Shown here in pieces: positions 9,709 to 16,106 of a DNA stretch of 64,000 nucleotides (positions are counted from its first letter, which is position 1; the number at the start of each line of letters is the position of its first letter). The notes beneath the pieces are model-generated. The model saw only the letters and a list, made by a program, of their open reading frames with translations. It had not been told where the DNA came from and ran no database searches. The translations under genes and the position numbers were made by a program. Source of the stretch: an uncultured Johnsonella sp. (GTDB lineage Bacteria; Bacillota; Clostridia; Lachnospirales; Lachnospiraceae); the NCBI GenBank assembly GCA_900766185.1, contig CAAFUL010000053.1, positions 1-64,000 on the forward strand, written 5' to 3'.

Positions 9709-9842
9709 TTCTTTATCCTCTTTATTCAAATTTCCAAACAATTCATTTTATAGACCATATTGTATCATAAATAAAATGTCATTCATCATAAAAACTTTAA
9801 AAATTAAAAACTTATATGTATCCCTATCAGACCACAAGACCA
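9530..9842. repeat. Direct repeat copy 2 (ORF6N N-terminus plus upstream region)
   Basis: This is the partner of 1531-1846. It covers the ORF6N N-terminal coding part and its upstream region, and it ends 2-3 bp inside the truncated last CRISPR repeat. Confidence 0.75.
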
Positions 9843-10718
9843 ATCTGGTTTTATTCTAATTAATAGGTGTGCTTGTAGCAGCCCTTGCCCCTTTACCTTT
9901 ACATTCCAATCTGGTTTTATTCTAATTTCTCTTACTTTCTTTGCTTTTAATCCTAAAGCACCCTTTACATTCTAATCTGGTTTTATTCTAATGTAAACTT
10001 TTAATATAATAAAAAACAAAGTCGCCTTTTCTTTACATTCCAATCTGGTTTTATTCTAATTTAGACGCACAAGCTAACGAGTCATCATTTACAGATCTTT
10101 ACATTCCAATCTGGTTTTATTCTAATTCGTTAGCAAAGAATATGCTTAATGTATATTTAATCTTTACATTCCAATCTGGTTTTATTCTAATCAGAATGAA
10201 GTCCATTATTTTCACCACCATTTCCAGCTTTACATTCCAATCTGGTTTTATTCTAATCTTAGCATTGCCCAAAAATCAGCACCAAAGGGAACCTTTACAT
10301 TCCAATCTGGTTTTATTCTAATGAAAGAACGACTAACCACAAGTGAGGCTGATATAAATCCTTTACATTCCAATCTGGTTTTATTCTAATCATTTAGTAC
10401 CATCATTACCGTTACGGTAGTAGACTTTACATTCCAATCTGGTTTTATTCTAATGAATATTGTTTCTAACCAACCTACATTTTCGTCTTCAGCTTTACAT
10501 TCCAATCTGGTTTTATTCTAATTTCCTGTCAGCTATTTTCTTCACATCTCGACAGCCCTTTACATTCCAATCTGGTTTTATTCTAATGGTTTTAATGTAT
10601 ATAAAAACGGACAAAGGCTCATCTTTACATTCCAATCTGGTTTTATTCTAATTGTGCTTTTAAGTCAGGAAAACATCAAATTTCAAGACTTTACATTCCA
10701 ATCTGGTTTTATTCTAAT
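9840..10718 (-). CRISPR. Orphan CRISPR array, 13 full repeats plus one truncated (type I-B-like repeat)
   Basis: Thirteen 30-bp repeats start at 9897, 9963, 10031, 10097, 10162, 10228, 10293, 10361, 10425, 10493, 10558, 10623 and 10689, separated by 34-38 nt unique spacers. A 21-bp partial repeat lies at 9840-9860. All full copies are identical except one base in the copy at 9963. On the minus strand the repeat starts ATTAGAATAAAACC and ends GGAATGTAAAG, an end similar to type I-B crRNA 5' handles. The truncated and mutated repeats at the left end mark it as leader-distal, so transcription should run leftward. No cas gene lies in this window. Confidence 0.95.
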
Positions 10719-11170
10719 CCTGCCATCATAATACCACATATTTACAGACTTTTAAAGGTGCATTTTGTCGACCTTTGTTTTTAAACTTATTTTACTGCAA
10801 TATTTTCTGCAAGTTATTCTTGTTATCCATAATTAGTCCTCTATTACAATGCTTTTGTCTATCCTCCTATATTTCAGGTTTATCATAGGTCGACTATTAC
10901 TTTCATACAGTCAATGTTTCATATTTTTTTCAAGTTATGTAACCTTATACAGTGAGAGATTTATTTTTTATTTTCCCAACGCCGTATTTATAAAAATCAA
11001 ATCACCAATAAAAAGAAATTTGACTTTTAGTAAAAACTAAGTCATAAAAGTGGTTTCTTGCGGCAATCATTCAATGACTTTTTTATCAAGTAATTTTTCA
11101 TCGTTCATTTTAAATATCATTACAAAATAATAGTTTTTATCAAGTTCTTTATCTATAGACTTATGATATT
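10719..11170 (-). promoter_or_regulatory. Probable CRISPR leader and non-coding flank
   Basis: This AT-rich stretch lies beside the best-conserved end of the array, where the leader should be. Minus-strand TATTAT about 10 bp before the first repeat could be a -10 box, but I see no good -35. GTCGAC occurs near 10767 and again near 10889. I find no supported gene up to 11170 and no trace of cas1 or cas2. Confidence 0.45.
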
Positions 11171-11203
11171 AAAAAGAGATAGCCTTTTTTTCTTTGCTAT
11201 CTC
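11171..11203 (-). terminator. Rho-independent terminator after the Bro-N pseudogene
   Basis: An 8-bp perfect stem, GAGATAGC (11176-11183) with GCTATCTC (11196-11203), is followed on the minus strand by TTTTT. It lies 14 bp past the stop of the pseudogene at 11217. Confidence 0.75.
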
Positions 11204-11216
11204 CAAATAAATGTTT

Positions 11217-11863
11217 TTATTTGTTTTTTTCTTTGTTAGCCTCTGACTTGTTTATAGGTTCTTTCACTACATCTTCAATAAGTCTTGATAAATCCATAGC
11301 ATTTTTCGATGTAATAACAGTTTTTCCTATTTCTTGCTCAATTTCCTTTCTTGCATTTCCTGCTACACTACCACCTTTTTTGCCACCTTCTTATTATCTT
11401 CCAAGCCTTTAGGATTAGTCGCTTTTGTAAGCTCTGTTGTAGTCACTTCTGCAAGCATATTTAGAACAATTTAAGGAGTTGTTATATTGTCTCTTAAGTT
11501 TTCATTTTTAAGTCTCTTAAGTTTTTTATATCTTCTTATTGTCATCCCCGACCAAGCTTTAGTAATCCATCTGTAAGGATTGTATACTCTATTCCCTTTT
11601 GGCTTCCCGCATCATCCCATGCATCTGTAAGTTCTTTTCTGACTTAAATAGCTTGCAGTCTTTGATTTATACATTCACTTCTATAATCCTTCTTTAAGTA
11701 GGTCTCCAAGGCTCTGTCTATTGTAATAAGTGCTTAATCCTCTTGCATTTTATCGCTCCGTAAGTACTACTACAACATCCACTACACTAAAATACCATTC
11801 TTCTTTTTCATTATCCCGAAAAGAGCGTATTTGTTTATTTTCATATGGTTTTATTTCATCCAT
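11217..11863 (-). pseudogene. Bro-N family (phage antirepressor/DinD-like) gene, heavily decayed
   Basis: From ATG 11861-11863 the sequence reads MDEIKPYENKQIRSF, then EEWYFSVVDVV, as in Bro-N domain proteins. A large internal deletion and several stops and frameshifts follow. Recognisable pieces then appear in order in different frames: DRALETYLKEG, INQRLQAI, VRKELTDAWDD, ENLRDN, LNMLAEVTTTELTKATNPKG, DNKKVAKKGGSVAGNARKE and GKTVITSKNAMDLSRL, ending at TAA 11217-11219. Intact relatives are phage or mobile-element regulators. It cannot make a normal product. It supports a phage-regulator origin for this part of the island. Confidence 0.8.
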
Positions 11864-11906
11864 TGCCTTAACCTTTTATATTAAACATTTATATAGTGCT
11901 AACATT

Positions 11907-12111
11907 TTAGGTTCTTATTATACTTCCATGTACGATTTTATAAAAACTGTTTATTTTCTCAAAATACATTTCTAAAGCCTTTTCTACAATTTCTTCCACT
12001 TCTTCCTTACTTTCATCCTTAAAGATTTTTTTGTAAGCTCCTTGAGATAACTTTATATTCCTATTTCCACTTCCTAAAATGTTGCATTTATTCTTACACT
12101 TTACTACTCAT
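11907..12111 (-). pseudogene. Small coding remnant of unknown family
   Basis: A start-like ATG at 12109-12111 gives MSSKV and then a stop. Another frame continues with GSGNRNIKLSQGAYKKIF and EEVEEIVEKALEMYF to TAA 11907-11909. The amphipathic, lysine-glutamate-rich composition looks like real protein, and the frame change suggests a one-base lesion. I do not recognise the family. It sits directly upstream of the Bro-N pseudogene. Confidence 0.4.
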
Positions 12112-12229
12112 TTCTGTAATAGTAAATACCACTTTTCAATTCAGTATTTTCTCTCAGTTTTATCCTAGTTTTACTTTTACAGATAGTGCATAACATCCAT
12201 TGTGTTATTATCATTTTCATCACTTCCTT

Positions 12230-13012
12230 CTAATTGTAATCTGCATATCTCCACCAAGCTATTGTTAAAATAAATCCCGTAATACTTACTCCAAACAAAC
12301 TAATTATACCTCCTAAATTAAAAATCACTTTTCCCGTAATACCACTTGCGAGTGCAGGAATAGACCATGGAATATACTCACCCAAATTAAGAGCTGAACC
12401 AAGCTGGGAAAAAAGAACTGTGAAAATGATAAATGCCAATGGTGATAAATATCCACGACCTAAGCAAGCAAAAAACGCAACCGGAGTAGAGAGTAAGATA
12501 GTAAGTGTAGTACAATAAGCAAAAGTAAATATTCCTTTGAAAACGGTTATTGAGTTCCAACCGGAAAGTCCAATCAATTTGCCGGCTAATAATCCTAATA
12601 TAAGTGCAATAATTGATATAAAATAACTCCATAAAGCGATAACTATAAACTTGGATAATACAATCGTATCTCTTTTTATTGGAATCACTAATAAGTCTAT
12701 CATGGTTTTATCAGAGTATTCTCTACCAAAAACCCAAGATGTTGTAAATCCAAAAATGAGTAAACCTCCAATAGAAATTACTTGTGATAAGGACATAAGG
12801 TATGATGACCAATCTGTTATTCTCATCATCTCCATTTTTGCAGAAATCAAACCGAGATTTTTGAAAGACTCCGTATATTTCATCATGGCTGCAAATATCC
12901 CGACAATAAAAGGAACGAAACAGATGGTACAAGCAGTTATTATCGAAAGTTTTGATTTTATTAGCTTTCTCCATTCAATTAAAATACAAGAAAGGATCTT
13001 ATTCATTTTCAT
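12230..13012 (-). CDS. ABC transporter permease (ABC-2 type)
   Basis: This is a 260-residue integral membrane protein with about six hydrophobic segments, for example SIITACTICFVPFIVGIFA near the N-terminus and GGIISLFGVSITGFILTIAW near the C-terminus. That layout is typical of ABC-2 permeases that pair with a cytosolic ATPase for export. I chose the ATG at 13010-13012 because AAGGAG lies 6-7 nt upstream and it follows the ATPase stop by one base; a longer frame upstream exists but overlaps the ATPase gene. The substrate is unknown. With tetR and the ATPase it forms a three-gene, self-regulated efflux-like operon. Confidence 0.85.
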   Translation of the reverse strand: MKMNKILSCILIEWRKLIKSKLSIITACTICFVPFIVGIFAAMMKYTESFKNLGLISAKMEMMRITDWSSYLMSLSQVISIGGLLIFGFTTSWVFGREYSDKTMIDLLVIPIKRDTIVLSKFIVIALWSYFISIIALILGLLAGKLIGLSGWNSITVFKGIFTFAYCTTLTILLSTPVAFFACLGRGYLSPLAFIIFTVLFSQLGSALNLGEYIPWSIPALASGITGKVIFNLGGIISLFGVSITGFILTIAWWRYADYN

Positions 13013-13013
13013 T

Positions 13014-13955
13014 CTATGCTCCTTTATTACAGTCATTAAGTATTCTAAGAAAATAATTCTCCAAATCTTCTTTTTCAACTGTCAGAATTCTGGGCGGATA
13101 ACCTGCATTAACCAGCAATGTAGCAATCTCTTCCGAAGATTCCACGGACTTTGTATCAATCAGTTCTAAGTAGCAGGAATTATTTTCCAAGTCTGATTTG
13201 AAATTCACTTGATAGCCCTTAGCAGATAATACTTCTTTCATAGCCTTGTTGTTACCACCACTTACCAGTAGCCTTTTTTCTAAATACAGATCCAACTCTT
13301 TACTTTCAACTTCTCTTATGAGTCTACCATCATGTATAATTACTATTCTGGTTGCAACTTTAGATATTTCTTCCAGCTTATGGCTTGAAATAAGAACAGT
13401 TGTACCAAGATTATTTGCTAATTCCTTTAATAGCTCTCTCACTTCAATGACTCCAAAAGGATCCAGTCCATTTGTCGGCTCATCAAGTATTAAGATTTTA
13501 GGCTTATGAATAATAGCTTTTGCAATCCCTAAGCGAGCAACATTTCCTAAAGAAAGGTGCTTTACTTGTTTATCTTTATATTGATCCAGTTTTAGTTTTT
13601 CAGTTACCCAATCAATAATATCTTTATTTCTAATCCCTCTTAGCGTACTTACAATTTCTAAATTTTCTTGCACGGTTAATTCCGGATAAGAATAGGGTGT
13701 TTCAATAATATAACCTATTTCATTTAGAACCTCTAAATTATATCTGTCTACCTTATTCCCTTGGATATAACATTCTCCTGATGTAGGTTTTATCAATCCT
13801 AACAGCATTCTCATAGTCGTTGTTTTTCCTGCACCGTTCAGCCCTAAAAAACCTACTATTTCACCTGATTTTATTGATAGATTCAATTCATCAACAACAA
13901 GAGTTTTTCCATATTTTTTAGAAAGATTTACTGTCTTAATTGCCTCTTTCACCAT
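13014..13955 (-). CDS. ABC transporter ATP-binding protein
   Basis: This cytosolic ATPase of about 313 residues has Walker A GLNGAGKTT, a variant signature LSLGN, Walker B ILILDEP and the H-loop SSHKLEE. The C-terminal ~90 residues form the extension common in ATPases that partner ABC-2 permeases. The start ATG at 13953-13955 (MVKEAIKTV) follows GAGGAGG with 3 nt spacing. It therefore overlaps the end of tetR by about 20 bp and is translationally coupled. A longer start at 13982 lies inside tetR and lacks such a site. The family resembles bacitracin/antimicrobial-type exporters, but no substrate can be named. Confidence 0.9.
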   Translation of the reverse strand: MVKEAIKTVNLSKKYGKTLVVDELNLSIKSGEIVGFLGLNGAGKTTTMRMLLGLIKPTSGECYIQGNKVDRYNLEVLNEIGYIIETPYSYPELTVQENLEIVSTLRGIRNKDIIDWVTEKLKLDQYKDKQVKHLSLGNVARLGIAKAIIHKPKILILDEPTNGLDPFGVIEVRELLKELANNLGTTVLISSHKLEEISKVATRIVIIHDGRLIREVESKELDLYLEKRLLVSGGNNKAMKEVLSAKGYQVNFKSDLENNSCYLELIDTKSVESSEEIATLLVNAGYPPRILTVEKEDLENYFLRILNDCNKGA

Positions 13956-14547
13956 TGTCCTCCTCAATAATTTGTCCAACAATTCCTTGTATTAGTAATT
14001 TTAATACCGTATCAAATTGTTTTTCGCCGATTTCTTCGATGTGTAATATGCTCATAGCAATCGTTCTGAATAAAGCGGAAACAATTTCTGCCGATACACT
14101 TTCTCTAATATTGATTCGGGACACAATTTTTTCAGCCATTTTATTATCTAAGAGATGATGAGTTGTTATTACTTCTTTCGGTAATTTTCTTATGAGTAAT
14201 TCCATTTCACGATTTTTGAATATAGTAAAGGCAAATGAATAGCGAAAATCCTGATAAAAATCATATAGTAACTGTGCAAACCGATCTGCATTTATTTGAT
14301 TTTCCTGTTCTAATTGTTCTTCCAAACGATTCATAATATTTATTTGATATTCTTCTAAGACTCTAAAAAATAACATTTCTTTTGAAGAATAAAAACTATA
14401 AAAAGAACCCTTAGAAATATCAGCCATTGCAACCATTTGGTCAACTGTTGTTTTCCTAACCCCATATCTTTGAAGGCATTCCTTTGCAGCCTTATGTAAT
14501 TTCTTTCTAATTACTTCTTTTTCTTTATCAGTAAAAGCAGTAGCCAT
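13936..14547 (-). CDS. TetR family transcriptional regulator
   Basis: This 203-residue repressor has a TetR helix-turn-helix in the first 60 residues: AAKECLQRYGVRKTTVDQMV, then ADISKGSFYSFYSSKEMLF. The remaining helical domain would bind a ligand and form dimers. The start ATG follows GGAGG. It is the first gene of the operon with the ABC ATPase and permease, which it overlaps. A 28-bp palindrome lies directly in its promoter, so it most likely represses its own operon and responds to a compound the exporter removes. Ligand and exporter substrate are inference. Confidence 0.92.
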   Translation of the reverse strand: MATAFTDKEKEVIRKKLHKAAKECLQRYGVRKTTVDQMVAMADISKGSFYSFYSSKEMLFFRVLEEYQINIMNRLEEQLEQENQINADRFAQLLYDFYQDFRYSFAFTIFKNREMELLIRKLPKEVITTHHLLDNKMAEKIVSRINIRESVSAEIVSALFRTIAMSILHIEEIGEKQFDTVLKLLIQGIVGQIIEEDNGERGN

Positions 14548-14566
14548 AACTCCCTCCTGAATAACC

Positions 14567-14594
14567 TATGACTATTTTTATAATTATAGTCATA
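14567..14594 (-). promoter_or_regulatory. Candidate TetR operator
   Basis: TATGACTAT, ten bases, then ATAGTCATA form a perfect 9+9 inverted repeat between the -10 box and the tetR start. Its position fits an autorepressor binding site for the TetR protein just downstream. Confidence 0.75.
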
Positions 14595-14622
14595 TAGTAT
14601 CATAAAAAATAAAGAAAGTCAA
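14594..14622 (-). promoter_or_regulatory. Promoter of the tetR-ABC operon
   Basis: On the minus strand TTGACT (14617-14622), 17 bp, and TACTAT (14594-14599) form a good sigma-A promoter. The candidate operator begins within the -10 box, so repressor binding would block polymerase. Confidence 0.7.
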
Positions 14623-14659
14623 AAAGACTTATACCCTCTTTGTAAAAGTTATAAGTCTT
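14621..14659 (-). terminator. Rho-independent terminator after the flavodoxin gene
   Basis: A perfect 10-bp stem, AAGACTTATA with TATAAGTCTT and a 16-nt loop, is followed on the minus strand by TTTTT. Its T-tract runs into the -35 box of the tetR promoter, so it separates the two transcription units within very little space. Confidence 0.7.
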
Positions 14660-14828
14660 CAAATTCAAATACTATTCACTTTGCAATCTTTCAATCCTGT
14701 AACTATTTTAATTAATCATTTAGCTAAGATATCAATATACTATATAATCTACGGTTTATTTTCCCTTTAATATTTATTCGTTTGTGTTATAAAGATATCT
14801 TCAGCTATGAATATGAAGTTACCAAATC

Positions 14829-15287
14829 TTAAACACTTTTATTTATCAAACCTTTTAACTCATCAAAACTATAATCACCCCTTAAGGCTATTCCTTCTTT
14901 TATGATTGCATCTTTGCACTCTTTTTTATAACTGTCAATCATTTGTCCAAAACCGCCACCACCATGTGTGCAGAAAGGAATTATAGTTTTTCCTCTTAAG
15001 TCAACCGCTCTTAAAAAAGTAAGAACGGGCGGAGCAAAGGTTCTAATCCAATTAGGTGAGCCTATAAAAATCACCTTTTCATCGACACTTTCCGCTCCTT
15101 CAATAAGAGGCGGACAATAGCCTCTATCAATTTCCTGTCTTAATTCTTTAATTGCTGTATTATGTGAAAAAGAATATGGGGTCTCAGGTTTTAATTCTCT
15201 TAATTTCCCATCTGTAATTAAGACGATATCCTCTGCCAATCTCTTTGTTATTCCCGAATATGAATAGTATACAATTAAGGGCTTCAT
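14829..15287 (-). CDS. Flavodoxin-like protein
   Basis: This 152-residue cytosolic protein has a flavodoxin fold. The FMN-phosphate loop shows as YYSYSGITKRLA near residue 7. The later loops IFIGSPNWIRTFAPP and TIIPFCTHGGGGFG fit the flavin-contacting 50s and 90s loops. Proteins of this kind carry one or two electrons between redox enzymes, or act as small flavin-dependent reductases. It is slightly short, which is normal for the flavodoxin_4-type group. It is transcribed alone, with a terminator at 14621-14659. The redox partner is not visible in the context. Confidence 0.88.
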   Translation of the reverse strand: MKPLIVYYSYSGITKRLAEDIVLITDGKLRELKPETPYSFSHNTAIKELRQEIDRGYCPPLIEGAESVDEKVIFIGSPNWIRTFAPPVLTFLRAVDLRGKTIIPFCTHGGGGFGQMIDSYKKECKDAIIKEGIALRGDYSFDELKGLINKSV

Positions 15288-15375
15288 TATAATTACCTTC
15301 CTAACTTACTTAATTCCAAAACTATTGAGTTTATAGACTCCGACTCATTTTATTAATATTGTTAATTATAGCATA

Positions 15376-15609
15376 TTACATATATCAAATGTAGTACTGA
15401 TAAGTTAATACCGGTTGTACCTCTCTTAGCAAAGGCTATAGTGATACATATCAAATGTACTACTGATAAGTTAATACCCCAGCCTCAGGACTTTTAAGCA
15501 AATTTTTTTCAACATAGCAAATATAGTTCCGATAAGTTAATACTTGGCAGGTACATCGGGCTATTCAGTAGAATATACAATAGCAAATGTGGTTCTGATA
15601 AATTAATAC
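15376..15609. CRISPR. Degenerate CRISPR-like array, four 36-bp repeats with 30-bp spacers
   Basis: Four related 36-bp units end at 15411, 15477, 15543 and 15609, spaced exactly 66 bp, leaving 30-bp unique stretches at 15412-15441, 15478-15507 and 15544-15573. Their 3' parts agree best (a CAAATGTA core, then CTGATAAGTTAATAC); the first 8-10 bases differ. The 36/30 geometry is that of type II (or V) arrays and differs from the array at 9840. No cas9, cas12 or tracrRNA is seen nearby. The repeats are too diverged for many CRISPR finders. It may be a dead array or a non-CRISPR tandem repeat. Confidence 0.6.
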
Positions 15610-15611
15610 AA

Positions 15612-15975
15612 ATATCGGGGATTTTGCAGCGTAAACAATGGCTGTTTATCTCCAACAAGCCCTTATACAGATATCCCTTGCCGACAGTCTATTAAAGAAA
15701 CACTCCCTATTTTCAATCTTTGTAGCGATTAGTACCGTTAATAAAGTAAGTTATAAATTTTACAAACTAGGACTGTTTGAGAGTCAGTTCTCCGCCTTTG
15801 GCGAGCAGGCAAGCGAGTTTTGCAGTCTGTAGTAAATTTATTAAAACTATATTAACAGTACTGCGGGTATGATTAAAATAGAGAGTGTTTTTGTTTAGTT
15901 GTCGCCGAACAATCGTTTCTGACTGTCGTTTATGCTTGTGAAAAATTGTTTACCTTAATAACTTCCCGATAAATC
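15612..15975. repeat. Long imperfect palindrome (about 360 bp)
   Basis: The left half and the reverse complement of the right half share blocks in the same order: ATCGGG, GTAAACAAT, ACAAGC, CGACA, AAACACTC.CTATTTT, AGTAC.GTTAATA and TAAATTT. The centre is near 15802, at CTCCGCCTTTGGCGAG. Transcribed, it would fold into one long irregular hairpin. The left arm also resembles the minus strand of 44545-44620. No coding signal is convincing here. It could be a miniature transposable element or a structured RNA. Confidence 0.65.
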
Positions 15976-16013
15976 ATAATTTAAATAAGCTTGCATAATT
16001 CAGTATACAATAT

Positions 16014-16042
16014 TTGACCCCGAGTTGTTTTTGTGCTAAAAT
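16014..16042 (+). promoter_or_regulatory. Promoter of the IdeS-like surface protease gene
   Basis: TTGACC (16014-16019), 17 bp, and TAAAAT (16037-16042) make a good sigma-A promoter about 60 bp before the ATG. Confidence 0.65.
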
Positions 16043-16106
16043 TTTAGAATTGTGTGAAAAACGTATGTTAGATTAATTTAGGAAAGGAATTTTTATAAAT
16101 TAGAAA

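Noticed and set aside
10267..10281. 15-nt identity between a CRISPR spacer and the DUF262-HNH gene (6427-6441)
   Set aside because: The match is AT-rich, covers 15 of 35 spacer bases and does not extend on either side, so chance is likely and self-targeting is not supported.
10850..11040. Possible cas1/cas2 remnant beside the CRISPR leader
   Set aside because: Translation in all frames gave no Cas motif; the stretch looks like leader and AT-rich non-coding DNA.
12651..13169. A plus-strand frame opposite the ABC permease and ATPase
   Set aside because: It covers the junction of two clear minus-strand genes and has no motif or ribosome site.
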